A stretch of DNA of 64,000 nt from a bacterium (GCA_016708315.1 JADJGC010000010.1:47935-111934), one strand, 5' to 3'; counted from the first letter of the stretch, positions 26,295 to 35,985 are shown. Notes: generated by a model from the sequence alone, not told the origin. Translations and numbers: made by a program.

Positions 26295-27344
26295 ATGCTG
26301 TTTGGACAAGGTAGCAAGACGACCGTCGGCCTCGATATTGGCGCCTCTTCAATCAAGTGCGTCAAGCTCGAACGCCGCAACGGCACCTACGCGCTTCTGG
26401 CGCTGGAATCGCGTGATCTCCCGCCTGAGGCAATTGTCTCAGACGAAATCAAGGATCGCGATACTGTAATTTTCAACATCCAATCCGTCATCGACATGGT
26501 CGACCCGCGAACGAAAGATGTTGTCGTTTCGGTTTCCGGTCATGGCGTCATCACGGACAAGTTCACCCTCGACAAGAAGACCGGCCCCGAAGCGGAGCAG
26601 GCGATTCTCTTCGAAGCGGAGCAACGCGCTCCTTACGATCTCGACGATGTCACCATGGACTATCACGTCCTCAGCGTCGACGACGTCAACAACAAGATGG
26701 ACGTCCTGCTCGTTGCCGCGCGCAATGACTTCCTCAAGCAGTACCTCGATCTGCTGACCGATGCGAATCTGCGTCCGGTCATCGTCGACACCGACGCCTT
26801 CGCCGTGCTCAATGCCTATGAAATCAACTACGATATCCATCCCGAACGCGTTACCGCGCTGGTGAACATCGGCTACGACAACACCAACGTCGTGTTCATC
26901 AAGGATGGCATCTACCACTCGACCCGCGATGTCGCCGCCGGCGGCAGAAACATCTTCGATACCATTCAGAAGGAATTCCGTCTGAACCAGGAATTGACGA
27001 TGAAAGCGATCAAGGGCGAGATGGAAGCCTCCATCGATCAGGACATGCTGAAAGCAACAATCGTAACTTCCGCCGAAGAGTTGATCTCCGGCCTCGAAGT
27101 CGCTTTCTCGTATTTCCGTTCGCTGGCAAAAGTTGACAAGATTGACTGGGTGGTGCTTTCCGGTGGCGGCGCATTGATGCCGCATCTGCCGGAATTCCTT
27201 CAATCGAAACTGAACATTCCGATTGAAATCGCCAACCCACTGCGCAACATCGAATATGATCCGGACCTTTTCACCAACGTCCAGCCGGAGCGAATTGCGC
27301 CTCTTCTGGCGGTGCCGATTGGACTGGCAGCAAGGAAGGTATAG
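26295..27344 (+). CDS. pilM: Type IV pilus assembly ATPase-fold protein PilM
   Basis: A 349-residue actin-like protein on the cytoplasmic face of the pilus alignment complex; it binds the N-terminus of PilN. Residues 11-25 ('VGLDIGASSIKCVKL') are the first phosphate loop, 'ALVNIGYDNTNVVFI' the second and 'WVVLSGGGALMPHL' the adenosine region, all in PilM order. Length matches the family (~350). The ATG at 26295 follows TAAGGT. pilN starts only 5 bp after its stop. First gene of a six-gene run reaching 34081. Confidence 0.93.
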   Translation: MLFGQGSKTTVGLDIGASSIKCVKLERRNGTYALLALESRDLPPEAIVSDEIKDRDTVIFNIQSVIDMVDPRTKDVVVSVSGHGVITDKFTLDKKTGPEAEQAILFEAEQRAPYDLDDVTMDYHVLSVDDVNNKMDVLLVAARNDFLKQYLDLLTDANLRPVIVDTDAFAVLNAYEINYDIHPERVTALVNIGYDNTNVVFIKDGIYHSTRDVAAGGRNIFDTIQKEFRLNQELTMKAIKGEMEASIDQDMLKATIVTSAEELISGLEVAFSYFRSLAKVDKIDWVVLSGGGALMPHLPEFLQSKLNIPIEIANPLRNIEYDPDLFTNVQPERIAPLLAVPIGLAARKV

Positions 27345-27349
27345 CCAAT

Positions 27350-28138
27350 ATGTTGGAAATTAATCTACTCCCAAAAGAGTACCGGAGACGAGGGAACGTC
27401 CTCAACTTCGACAAGAAATTCCTCTACGTTGGTGTTGCTGCCGCCGCTTTAGTGATAGCGCTGGGCAGCATCACATTCTATCAGAACCATCAAATCGGGC
27501 GAATGGAAAAGCTCATTGCCAAAGCCCGTGTTGAAGAGGGCCGCTACAAGAAAGACATCGCGATTATCGATGCGCTTTCTGAAGTGAAAGAGAAGATTCT
27601 CGCGCGCGTGTCGGCAATCGAAAAGCTCGACCAGCGCCGCGACTTCTATATCAAGCTGATGGAAGACCTGAATTCGCGCATGCCGGAATTCCTCTGGATG
27701 ACCGGTTTTGCCGAGACTCCTCCGAGCATCGGCACCACGGCTTCCAATCAGCCTGGTACGCCCGGCAAGCCTGCCGCCGGCAATCCTCCCGGACAGGGCG
27801 GTGCCGCTCAACCGACGGCCACGCCGGTCAACATGGCAGTGGGAACGGCCACAATTGATGGCTACTCGCACAGCCTCAATGCAATCGGGTCGTTCATTAT
27901 TGGTCTGATGAAATCTGACTTCTTTGACAACATCAAATTGAGCCGCGCGGTCGCCGAAGACGTCGGCTCCGTTACCGCTTACAATTTTAGAATAACCTGC
28001 AACCTCCTCTATGATGCTGATCTTGCCAAGGACGAATTCGAAGAAATGTCCGAAGAGGACTTCGACTTCTCCAGCACGGCCGAAGATCAGGATGACTACA
28101 CCTTTGATTACTTCAATGACAACTACGAGGAACAGTAG
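27350..28138 (+). CDS. pilN: Type IV pilus assembly protein PilN
   Basis: A bitopic inner-membrane protein: the N-terminal 'EINLLP' (residues 3-8) is the PilM-binding motif, then one membrane helix (about 24-44), a coiled coil and a periplasmic ferredoxin-like fold. At 262 residues it is longer than the usual ~180-200: there is a proline/glycine/threonine-rich insert around residues 125-165 and a ~35-residue very acidic C-terminal tail ('DLAKDEFEEMSEEDFDF' onward) not normally present. AAGGAAGG precedes its ATG. Confidence 0.9.
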   Translation: MLEINLLPKEYRRRGNVLNFDKKFLYVGVAAAALVIALGSITFYQNHQIGRMEKLIAKARVEEGRYKKDIAIIDALSEVKEKILARVSAIEKLDQRRDFYIKLMEDLNSRMPEFLWMTGFAETPPSIGTTASNQPGTPGKPAAGNPPGQGGAAQPTATPVNMAVGTATIDGYSHSLNAIGSFIIGLMKSDFFDNIKLSRAVAEDVGSVTAYNFRITCNLLYDADLAKDEFEEMSEEDFDFSSTAEDQDDYTFDYFNDNYEEQ

Positions 28139-28174
28139 GTTTAACAACGCAAAGAGAGAGAGCCGGAGGCATAA

Positions 28175-28816
28175 ATGGATTTCAAAGACCCGAAAACGCA
28201 GAAGCTGCTATTAGTAGCGCTGGTATTTGTTCTGGCGCTCTATTTCTGGCACTCGAAGGTGTACGAACCTTCCAGTGAACAGCTCAGCGCTCAGCGAGCC
28301 AACTATGAACAAGTCATGACCAATCTGAAGACGATTGAGCTCAAGGCAAAATCGTTGGCCGGACTGCGCAAAGAATACGACAAGCTTCTCGATCGCTACC
28401 AGAGCATCGAACAGCTATTGCCCGAAGAAGAGCAAGTGCCGGATTTCCTGATGCAATTGCATTCGGCGGCAATGATCTCGCAAGCTAAGATCGGCGAAGT
28501 CATGCCGCAGATGGCCGGAAGCGAATCATTCTATAACACTTCCGAATTCGGCGTCAAGTTCGTCGGTACCTATCACGAACTCGGCCGCTTCCTCGCATCC
28601 GTGGCGAACTTTCCGTTCATCACGAATGTCTCGCGCCTCAGCTTGAAGGGACTGCCTCCGGATGTCGCCCTTCAGCAGTCTACCGATCGCAAGAAAGGCA
28701 GCTATGATACGCGCACTCTGGAAGCCAGTTTCTTCCTCTCAACATACTTTGTCAAGCCGGAAGAGAAACTCAAAGGCGTTCAGTTCGAAGGAGAGGAGAT
28801 GGAAAATGCCAACTAA
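28175..28816 (+). CDS. pilO: Type IV pilus assembly protein PilO
   Basis: Partner of PilN in the periplasm. One membrane helix near residues 12-27, a coiled coil (about 35-80, 'LKAKSLAGLRKEYDKLLDRYQ') and a C-terminal ferredoxin-like domain with the typical 'YHELGRFLASVANFPFITNVSRL' strand-helix block. Length 213 is normal. GGAGG lies upstream of the ATG. The gene overlaps the start of the next gene by 11 bp. Confidence 0.92.
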   Translation: MDFKDPKTQKLLLVALVFVLALYFWHSKVYEPSSEQLSAQRANYEQVMTNLKTIELKAKSLAGLRKEYDKLLDRYQSIEQLLPEEEQVPDFLMQLHSAAMISQAKIGEVMPQMAGSESFYNTSEFGVKFVGTYHELGRFLASVANFPFITNVSRLSLKGLPPDVALQQSTDRKKGSYDTRTLEASFFLSTYFVKPEEKLKGVQFEGEEMENAN

Positions 28817-30617
28817 GCGAATCCTTGCAGCTTTGATTGTGCTGCTCGCGGTTGCCTCAATCTCCGCGAACGCAACTGTCAAAGTTACAAATCTGCATAT
28901 GGTCAAGAACGGCCAATTCACTGAATTGACTGTGGCGACCGACGGTAAGTGCGAATTTACGCACCAGATCGTTGAGGAAGCCGCGAATAAGCCGTATCGA
29001 ATCGTCGTCGACATCAAGGATGCCGTTCACGGTTTGCCGCAACACGCATTCGCGAATCTGCCGATCGGAATGGTTCGTCAAATTCGCACCAGCCAATTCT
29101 CGACCGATCCTGAAAAGATCGTACGTGTCGTGATCGATGCCGTCGGCAGTTTGACCTACAAAGTTAAATCCGGGGACAACGGAGTAACACTCTTTATCAA
29201 TACACCGTCTGACAAGGATTTCCCATTGTGGTCAGCGGTAGCAGGTGGACCGGCGCCGACGCTGGTCAACAACGACCCACCGGCTTCGATGCCGGCATTT
29301 CCGGGCAACGAGCAAAATGCACCGAAGATTGACAAGTCAGATCCGGCCAAGGCTGATCTGAAAGTAGCTTCAAAACCAATCGACGAAGGCAAGCTGCTCA
29401 ACAAGCCGAAATCTGACAGCACCACGCCGCAATCAACCGTGGCAGTTATCACGCCGACTACTAAGCCGACGCAGCCGGAACAGCCGAAAACTGAGCCGGT
29501 CGAAAAGAAGGAAGTAGTCGAATCTAAGCCAGTGGCAGTTGCTCCGACGCAAGTCGAGGCTCCCAAACCGGCTGTTAAGATTGATCCGAATTTATTGACT
29601 GCAATATACGGCGAAGACAAACCGGCCTCGCCGGTCGTAGCCGACAACTCTGTTCCGGCGCCGCAAACTAAGTCAGTTGCTCCGGTCAAGGTTGATGACA
29701 AGGCCCAGCCTGTTCAAAAACCGGCTGTCAAAAACGAACCGGCTAAAGTGGCCGACTCGGCAGTGATTCCGCAAATGCAGAATCCGACCAACGCACCGAC
29801 TACGCAGCCGCTGGAATCGATCAAACCGCCGAAGGCACAGAAGACCGCTTTGCCGGACGTCAAGGTGAACCCGAAGCCAAAGTATGCCGGTCAGGACAGC
29901 GCCAATGCGCTTGAGTCAAAGCTGGCGACCGCTTTGAAAAACGGCACACAAGCTGCTGAACCGGAAGCTGCCGGCGACGAAGCACAGACTCTTGCCGAAG
30001 GCGAAACCGCTCCAGCCACGCTTTCAAAGAGCGACGCTGTTCGTCAGAAGTATCAGTCGAGCCGCGACAACAAGTCGGTCGATGCTTCACAACCGTCTGA
30101 CGAAGCAACGCTTGCGCAGGAAGACGCTGCGGCTAACGTGCCGATGACCAAGATTGACAAGATCCGACTGAAATACAAACGCGGCATCAAGTTCGTTGAG
30201 AACGATGCTGATGAACAGCAGTTGGCGCTTGACGAAACCAGTTTTGCCGAAGATGAATTCGTCCCGGATCCGCAGGTCGGCCCGTACAACGAATTCCTTC
30301 CGGAACGCGAAATCGTCATGTACAACACCGGCGGACGCATGGATCCATTCGAGCCGCTGGTTGAAGACGCCCAGCAGAGCGCTGGCTATGATCGCATTCC
30401 CGACGTCGAGTCACTGCGCCTCGTCGGAATTCTACAGGATAAGCAGAGCAGCCGCGCGCTTTTTGAAGATGCCAACGGCTACTCCTATATCCTGAAAACC
30501 GGTGACCGTGTGAAGAACGGCTTCCTGCTCTCGATCTCCGAAGATCGCGTCGTGTTCCAGATTCGCCAATACGGCTGGAATCGCCAGGTTGCCCTTGACC
30601 TTGAAGAAACGCACTAA
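28806..30617 (+). CDS. AMIN-PilP fusion protein of the type IV pilus
   Basis: A 603-residue periplasmic protein. The true ATG at 28806 follows GGAGAGGAG and begins a signal peptide ending in SANA near residue 23; the frame upstream is only the shadow of pilO. Residues ~24-131 are an AMIN domain ('VKVTNLHMVKNGQFTELTV', 'YRIVVDIKDAV', 'RQIRTSQFS.DPEKIVRVVIDA'), which normally binds peptidoglycan at the N-terminus of PilQ. A ~370-residue Pro/Lys/Val-rich linker follows. Residues ~509-603 ('GGRMDPFEPL', 'LRLVGILQDKQSSRALFEDA', 'YILKTGDRVKNGFLLSI') match the PilP beta domain that contacts the secretin. It occupies the pilP position between pilO and pilQ. Confidence 0.85.
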   Translation: MPTKRILAALIVLLAVASISANATVKVTNLHMVKNGQFTELTVATDGKCEFTHQIVEEAANKPYRIVVDIKDAVHGLPQHAFANLPIGMVRQIRTSQFSTDPEKIVRVVIDAVGSLTYKVKSGDNGVTLFINTPSDKDFPLWSAVAGGPAPTLVNNDPPASMPAFPGNEQNAPKIDKSDPAKADLKVASKPIDEGKLLNKPKSDSTTPQSTVAVITPTTKPTQPEQPKTEPVEKKEVVESKPVAVAPTQVEAPKPAVKIDPNLLTAIYGEDKPASPVVADNSVPAPQTKSVAPVKVDDKAQPVQKPAVKNEPAKVADSAVIPQMQNPTNAPTTQPLESIKPPKAQKTALPDVKVNPKPKYAGQDSANALESKLATALKNGTQAAEPEAAGDEAQTLAEGETAPATLSKSDAVRQKYQSSRDNKSVDASQPSDEATLAQEDAAANVPMTKIDKIRLKYKRGIKFVENDADEQQLALDETSFAEDEFVPDPQVGPYNEFLPEREIVMYNTGGRMDPFEPLVEDAQQSAGYDRIPDVESLRLVGILQDKQSSRALFEDANGYSYILKTGDRVKNGFLLSISEDRVVFQIRQYGWNRQVALDLEETH

Positions 30618-30631
30618 TCAATAGAGAGGGA

Positions 30632-31936
30632 ATGATGATACTCAAGAAACTCTATAGTACGATACTGGTCGTGGCGATTGCCCTCGCGGCGTCTTTCGCC
30701 TTCAGCCAGAGCGCAACAGCGCAGGACGATCCGTCGGCGCCTATTAAGAACCTCAGCTTCCAGAATGCCGACATTCGCACCGTCATCGGCTTCCTTGCCG
30801 ACTACGGACAGAAGAATATCGTCACCAATCCGGAAGTTCAGGGCAATGTCACTTTCTCACTCAAAAAGGTTACGTGGAGTGAAGCACTTGACATCGTTTG
30901 CAAGACCTATGGACTTACCGCGGTCGCCGAGAATGACTACATCCGCGTAGTCCCGACCAAGATTTACCTTGATGAAGTTTCGACGATGGAAAAGCATCTC
31001 AGCGAGAAAGAAAAGCTGACCGAGCTTAACACGTCGGTAATGAAGATCGACAACGCTGCAGCAGAAGACTTGCAGAAGACCGTCACCCCGCTGCTCTCCG
31101 AGCGCGGCAAGGTGCAAATCGACAAGCGCACCAACAACCTTGTGGTTCGCGATGTGCCGTCGAATTTGGCGAAGATCGAAACTCTCGTTTCGAAGCTTGA
31201 CTATGCTACCAAGCAAATCAAGATCTCGACCCAGATGATCGAAGTTTCGACCTCCGCACTGCAGGAGTATGGTATCGACTGGACCGCTACCGGTTTCAAG
31301 AAGACCAGCTCCGGTAAGGAATACAGTCAGGAATCAAGCCAGAATCTTGACAAAGTCGGCGATCCGGCTGGTACGTTCAGCTTCACGACGCTTCAAGACG
31401 GCTGGGATCTGACTGCTACCATCTCCGCATTGATTTCCAACGGCAACGGCAAGGTCGTCGCCCATCCGGAGATTACCACGGTCGACAACAAAGAGGCCCG
31501 CATTCAGATGGGTCAGAAGATTCCGATCAAGACGTTTGACCAGTCCGGTAACGTCGTAATCACTTTCGAAGAAGTTGGTACGTTGTTGCGTGTAACGCCG
31601 CACGTCACTGAAGAAAACAAGATTCTCATGCAGCTTCGCCCCGAACGTTCATCATATACGTTCGATCCGAACGGCGTAATCATCAACACCAGCAATGCCG
31701 AAACCAACGTGGTCGTCGAAAACGGCCAGACCGCCGTCATCGGCGGCCTGACGACGCAAGACGTCATCACCGATCAGTCCGGCATTCCGATTCTCAAGGA
31801 CATTCCGTTGCTCGGCTACCTCTTCCGCTATGAGCGCAAGCGAGTCGAAAACCGTGATCTCTTAATCTTTGTCACTCCTACAATTGTCGATGGTAGTCTG
31901 GCCGGTGCCGTTCCGCCATCTGACACTGAAAATTAA
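30632..31936 (+). CDS. pilQ: Type IV pilus secretin PilQ, short form without AMIN
   Basis: Outer-membrane secretin channel. Signal peptide to about residue 31; an STN-like N0 domain (37-110, 'IKNLSFQNADIRTVIGFLADYG'); an N1/KH-like domain (about 125-190, 'DKRTNNLVVRDVPSNLAKIE'); then the secretin barrel (195-425) with 'VVENGQTAVIGGL' and 'PILKDIPLLGYLF'. At 434 residues it is much shorter than typical PilQ (~650-720) because the AMIN domains are absent; one is carried instead by the preceding protein. Its ATG at 30632 follows AGAGGG. Confidence 0.92.
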   Translation: MMILKKLYSTILVVAIALAASFAFSQSATAQDDPSAPIKNLSFQNADIRTVIGFLADYGQKNIVTNPEVQGNVTFSLKKVTWSEALDIVCKTYGLTAVAENDYIRVVPTKIYLDEVSTMEKHLSEKEKLTELNTSVMKIDNAAAEDLQKTVTPLLSERGKVQIDKRTNNLVVRDVPSNLAKIETLVSKLDYATKQIKISTQMIEVSTSALQEYGIDWTATGFKKTSSGKEYSQESSQNLDKVGDPAGTFSFTTLQDGWDLTATISALISNGNGKVVAHPEITTVDNKEARIQMGQKIPIKTFDQSGNVVITFEEVGTLLRVTPHVTEENKILMQLRPERSSYTFDPNGVIINTSNAETNVVVENGQTAVIGGLTTQDVITDQSGIPILKDIPLLGYLFRYERKRVENRDLLIFVTPTIVDGSLAGAVPPSDTEN

Positions 31937-31987
31937 GTGAGGCCAGTGATGCAAACGATTGGATTTCACGAGAAGGAGTCTGCCAGT

Positions 31988-34081
31988 ATGAATTCACTTT
32001 CACTGTCGAGTAAGATAGCCTCGGGCTTCGCAGTGCTGTTGCTTGCTGCCTTTGCGTTCTTCATCGCCGGTTGCGGCGACGACACGCTCTCCGGCGGCGG
32101 CAACTACTTCGTCGAGCAGATTGTCTCGACGCCGACCTCCGAGGTTGACAAAGGCTCCACTGTCGTGGTGGAAGCTCTTGTTACCGATGCCGACGGCGAA
32201 CCGGTTTCCGGCCGCACGGTCGTCTTTTCAGTAACTCAGACTTCGCTCGGATATTTCACGCCTACAACAGATACATCCGATGCTGACGGTATCGTCGCTT
32301 CGTTGTTCACCGCTTCGTCTGCCGGTAGCGCTACGCTCACCGCGACGGTCGGTGGAAACAGCTTGAGCAAAGCGCTCCGCATCAATGAGTCCGCTGTCTC
32401 GACCGGTCGCGTTTCGATCGTCGTAACGCCGGCTTTGATGACCGCCAATGGCGCCGATTCGGCAACAGTCATTGTATCAGCTGTTAATAACGACGAAACT
32501 CCGGTTGCCGATGGTACGGTCATTTTCCTTACCGCCGGTGAGCGCTTTGTCGACAAGGACAAAGACGGCTACTACACGCAGGGGATCGACAGCTTGATGT
32601 TCGATGCCAACGCCAACGGGCGCTGGGATCCGATCGGATCGATTCCTTCGACTGCCACTACTGTGGGCGGACAGGTTTCTGTCACCTATTATGCAGGCAG
32701 CCAGGCAACCACTGTCTATCTTCGCGCCACGATGATTGACGGTTCAGATTACGATTACACTGAAGTTTCCGCCAAGCTCAATCCGAACACGACCGTCGCG
32801 TCGATTTCACTCACTCATAATGGTGAAGACTTGCGCGTCAAGGGCGTCGGCGGTATTGAGTTCAGCGTCGTCACCGCTACCGGATACGACGAATTTGGCA
32901 ATACCATTCCTGAAGGCATTCCGATTGATTTCACAATTGCCAACGGCCCGAACGGCGGCGAGAATATTCAGGCTCAGGGCTACGGTCCGGTCAGCGTGAA
33001 TTCAAACTCGCAAGGTCAGGCCTCTGTCACCGTGTACTCGGGTACGATCTCCGGAACGATCCGCCTTCGTGCATCGTCCGGCGCAGTGCTCTCGGCGGTG
33101 ACTCATCTCACTATCAATGCGGGTCCGCCGGCTCACATCAGCATCGGCGCGGGCACCTGCAACGTGCGGTCATGGGATGTGGTAAACGCACTTAATCGTG
33201 TCGCCGTTAACGTCGTCGACATCTGGGGCAACCCGGTACCTGATTCGACTGCTGTTTACTTCAGCACCGAAGAAGGTTTTGTAGTCGCTCAAGCTCTCAC
33301 CGGCGTCAACTTCCCGAAGGGTATATGCGAAGTTGATTGGCATTCAGGCAATCCGCGTAACGACGGTATTGTCTACATATATGCCTCCACGTCCGGCGGA
33401 ACCGTTGGTGACACTGTGGCATTCATCAGCTCCGGACCTGCGACCGATGTTGCTGTCCTTGAGTATCCGAGTTCGTTGATCGCCGACGGCGAATCAAAGG
33501 GCAAGGTGATGGTGCGTGTGCTCGACTTGAACTCGAACTATGTCGTTGCCGGTACTCCAGTAAAATTTGAGACCGACTTCGGCCAGATCAATGGCGGAAG
33601 CACGCAAGACGGATGCTATGGATCGCTTTACGAAGTCAATTACGTTTCTGAAGTATTAAAGCTCGACTACTCGCCGAATTCTCCGGATGACGGTATCGGC
33701 GCAGTCGCGATCGTCTCCGTGAATGCGGGCGGCGTCGTCGGTCCGAACACGTTCTTCCAGACGTTGTTCCTTACCGGCAACACCTATGTCGGCAATAGCG
33801 ATATTATCATCGATCCGGAAATCGAACCGGGCTCGACCGTTCCGTTCTCCGTAGTCGTGAAAGATCGTGCCGGCAATCCGCTCGGCGGCCATCGCCTGCA
33901 GATAACGACCAGCTTCGGTACGCTCTCAAGTTCGGTCCTGATAACTGATTCTTACGGCGAAGCCAACTTGTTCTTCTCCGCACCGGCAGCAGTCGGAGCG
34001 GCAATTGTAACAGTAACTGATACCGACCCCCGCGGTGGCGTCAGCTTTGCCAAGAAGGTCAAGGTTAAGAACGAAGAGTAA
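31988..34081 (+). CDS. Large Ig-like-domain lipoprotein in the pilus operon
   Basis: A 697-residue lipoprotein: 'FFIAGCG' puts the lipidated cysteine at 29. The ATG at 31988 has AAGGAG upstream; the frame extends 17 codons further but without a signal peptide. The mature part is a series of bacterial Ig-like (Big_1/invasin-type) domains: 'SEVDKGSTVVVEALVTDADGEPVSGRTVVFSVT', 'ANGADSATVIVSAVNNDETPVADGTVIFLTA', 'SLIADGESKGKVMVRVLDLNSNYVVAGTPVKF' and 'PFSVVVKDRAGNPLGGHRLQITT'. It follows pilQ after 51 bp and is probably co-transcribed. A surface adhesin, or a secretin-associated lipoprotein doing a pilotin's job, are both possible. Confidence 0.82.
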   Translation: MNSLSLSSKIASGFAVLLLAAFAFFIAGCGDDTLSGGGNYFVEQIVSTPTSEVDKGSTVVVEALVTDADGEPVSGRTVVFSVTQTSLGYFTPTTDTSDADGIVASLFTASSAGSATLTATVGGNSLSKALRINESAVSTGRVSIVVTPALMTANGADSATVIVSAVNNDETPVADGTVIFLTAGERFVDKDKDGYYTQGIDSLMFDANANGRWDPIGSIPSTATTVGGQVSVTYYAGSQATTVYLRATMIDGSDYDYTEVSAKLNPNTTVASISLTHNGEDLRVKGVGGIEFSVVTATGYDEFGNTIPEGIPIDFTIANGPNGGENIQAQGYGPVSVNSNSQGQASVTVYSGTISGTIRLRASSGAVLSAVTHLTINAGPPAHISIGAGTCNVRSWDVVNALNRVAVNVVDIWGNPVPDSTAVYFSTEEGFVVAQALTGVNFPKGICEVDWHSGNPRNDGIVYIYASTSGGTVGDTVAFISSGPATDVAVLEYPSSLIADGESKGKVMVRVLDLNSNYVVAGTPVKFETDFGQINGGSTQDGCYGSLYEVNYVSEVLKLDYSPNSPDDGIGAVAIVSVNAGGVVGPNTFFQTLFLTGNTYVGNSDIIIDPEIEPGSTVPFSVVVKDRAGNPLGGHRLQITTSFGTLSSSVLITDSYGEANLFFSAPAAVGAAIVTVTDTDPRGGVSFAKKVKVKNEE

Positions 34082-34107
34082 GGCTCATCCTGCTCTTATC
34101 CTGTCCG

Positions 34108-34145
34108 AAGAGGCCTTTCGTGAGAAGGGCTTCTTTCATTTTCAG
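34108..34145 (+). terminator. Terminator of the pil operon
   Basis: AAGAGGCCTT (34108-34117) pairs with AGGGCTTCTT (34126-34135) with two G-T pairs, followed by TCATTTTC. Position 27 bp after the Ig-like lipoprotein supports a terminator role. Confidence 0.6.
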
Positions 34146-34196
34146 CAAAATTCTTGCGCTTACCGTCTCGCACAACGTTATTAATCTGAAATTATT

Positions 34197-35894
34197 ATGC
34201 TGATTCAAGATCTGCTTTTCAAATCAGCCGGCACCAATGCTGACCGGCCGGCATTCTGGCTCAGGGCGCAAGATGGATTCACACCGCTCAGTTATTCTGA
34301 GCTGGTGAAGAAGGTCAACGCCATTGCCGCCGGACTGCCGCAACTTGGGCATAAGCTGGGTATGCGCGTCGGAATATATGCCGCCAATTCACCCGAGTGG
34401 TGCATGGTCTACATGACGATTCTCGCGGCTGGCGGAGTTGTGGTTCCGCTCGATCCGCAGTTGAAGTATCTTGAGTTGCGCACCATCATCAACAAGTCCG
34501 ACATGCGCTATATCTTCTGTTCGCAGTCGTCCTACGCGGACCTGATGGAATTGAAATCAATGTCGGCGCCTTACCCCGAAGTTATTGCGATTGATCCGCC
34601 AATTGATACAGTTGTTCCCGATCAAATGACTCTTGAGCAGATCGAAGAACTTGGCCGCGAACAGGAAGTGCCCAAGCACGACACCAAGCCGACGGATCTT
34701 GCGGTTCTGATTTTTACTTCCGGGACCTCCGGCGATTCCAAGGGTGTGATGCTGTCGCATGACAACATCGTGTCGGATATCGAGCCGGTGTTGGCGCGTG
34801 TGCCGATTCGGAGCGATGATCGCTTCTTGTCGGTGCTGCCGCTGCATCACACGTTCGAATCGACCTGCGGATTTATCTTCCCGCTGTCGATTGGCGCCTC
34901 GATAGGGTATGTCCGCTCGCTTAAGTCTGCCGATTTGATGGCAGATATCAAGGCGTTGCGCGCGACTGTCATGTGCGGTGTGCCACTACTGTATGAAAAG
35001 ATGTACTGGGGGATTCAGCGAGCATTGCAAAAGAAGCCGCTGGTTGCCCGTCTGTATGTCGATCTCGGCAGTAAGATTTCCGATATCTCGAAATCAGTAT
35101 TCAATGTTCCGGCAGGGAAGTTGATCTTCAAGTCGCTTCGTTCAAAAGCCGGTCTTGATTCGATTCGATTTTTCGTTTCCGGCGGCGCTGCGCTGGATCC
35201 GGGCGTATCCCGCTATTTCAATAATCTCGGGATTGTATTGCTGCAGGGATATGGCTTGACCGAGACTTCGCCGATCTTGTCGGTCAATCGCGAGTCAGAT
35301 AACAATTATGCTTCCGCCGGGATGCCGCTTGACGGCGTCGATATCAAGATCCTCGACAAGAACGAGCAGGGGATAGGTGAGATTGCGGCGCGCGGCAGAA
35401 TGATCATGATGGGATATTTTCAGGACAGCGAAGCGACCGCAGCCGTAATGCGGGATGGATACTTCGCCACCGGCGATCTTGGCTATCTCGATGACAAGGG
35501 GCATATTCATATAACCGGGCGCAAGAAGAACGTCATCATTACTCCGGCAGGGAAGAACATCTACCCGGAGGAGATCGAAGCCGTGATTGATACTTCGCCG
35601 CTCGTCGCCGAATGTTCGGTACTGCCGCGACCAAAGGGAACCGGCCAGGAGCCCATTGTCGTTGTCGTTCCTGATTTTGAGTGTATCGCGTCGATGAACG
35701 AAAACGTTGTGCCATCGGACGAGGAGATCCGCAAGATCATCAAGACGGAAGTGCTTACGCTGTGCGAGCAACTCGCAGAGTACAAGCGGGTCAAGGACGT
35801 GATCATCATGACCGAGGAACTTCCCAAGACGTCGACGCGCAAGGTCAAGCGCTATGTCCTTCTCGATACTTTGCAGAAGCTCGGCGAACTATAG
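34197..35894 (+). CDS. Long-chain fatty acid--CoA ligase (AMP-binding)
   Basis: A 565-residue acyl-adenylate-forming enzyme that activates fatty acids to acyl-CoA. The ATP loop is 'IFTSGTSGDSKGVMLSHDN', followed by 'LQGYGLTETSPILSVN' (adenine site), 'YFATGDLGYLDDKGHIHITGR' and 'KNVIITPAGKNIYPEEIE', the core motifs of the family in order; a final lysine sits in 'KTSTRKVKR'. Size and spacing match FadD-like synthetases of the FAA1 type. The ATG at 34197 lacks an obvious ribosome-binding site. It stands alone between the pil operon and a repeat-rich gap. Confidence 0.92.
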   Translation: MLIQDLLFKSAGTNADRPAFWLRAQDGFTPLSYSELVKKVNAIAAGLPQLGHKLGMRVGIYAANSPEWCMVYMTILAAGGVVVPLDPQLKYLELRTIINKSDMRYIFCSQSSYADLMELKSMSAPYPEVIAIDPPIDTVVPDQMTLEQIEELGREQEVPKHDTKPTDLAVLIFTSGTSGDSKGVMLSHDNIVSDIEPVLARVPIRSDDRFLSVLPLHHTFESTCGFIFPLSIGASIGYVRSLKSADLMADIKALRATVMCGVPLLYEKMYWGIQRALQKKPLVARLYVDLGSKISDISKSVFNVPAGKLIFKSLRSKAGLDSIRFFVSGGAALDPGVSRYFNNLGIVLLQGYGLTETSPILSVNRESDNNYASAGMPLDGVDIKILDKNEQGIGEIAARGRMIMMGYFQDSEATAAVMRDGYFATGDLGYLDDKGHIHITGRKKNVIITPAGKNIYPEEIEAVIDTSPLVAECSVLPRPKGTGQEPIVVVVPDFECIASMNENVVPSDEEIRKIIKTEVLTLCEQLAEYKRVKDVIIMTEELPKTSTRKVKRYVLLDTLQKLGEL

Positions 35895-35985
35895 TAAGGT
35901 GCAGTGGACTTGATTCTTGTTACATTGCTTTCTAACTTTCTGATCTCTTCACTTTCATTTCACATTCTGTTCCAATAAATCGGCA

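Noticed and set aside
26439..27203. 254-codon open frame on the minus strand within pilM.
   Set aside because: It mirrors pilM, whose codon bias keeps the antisense frame open; the product is a low-complexity Asp/Val/Gly mix without a family.
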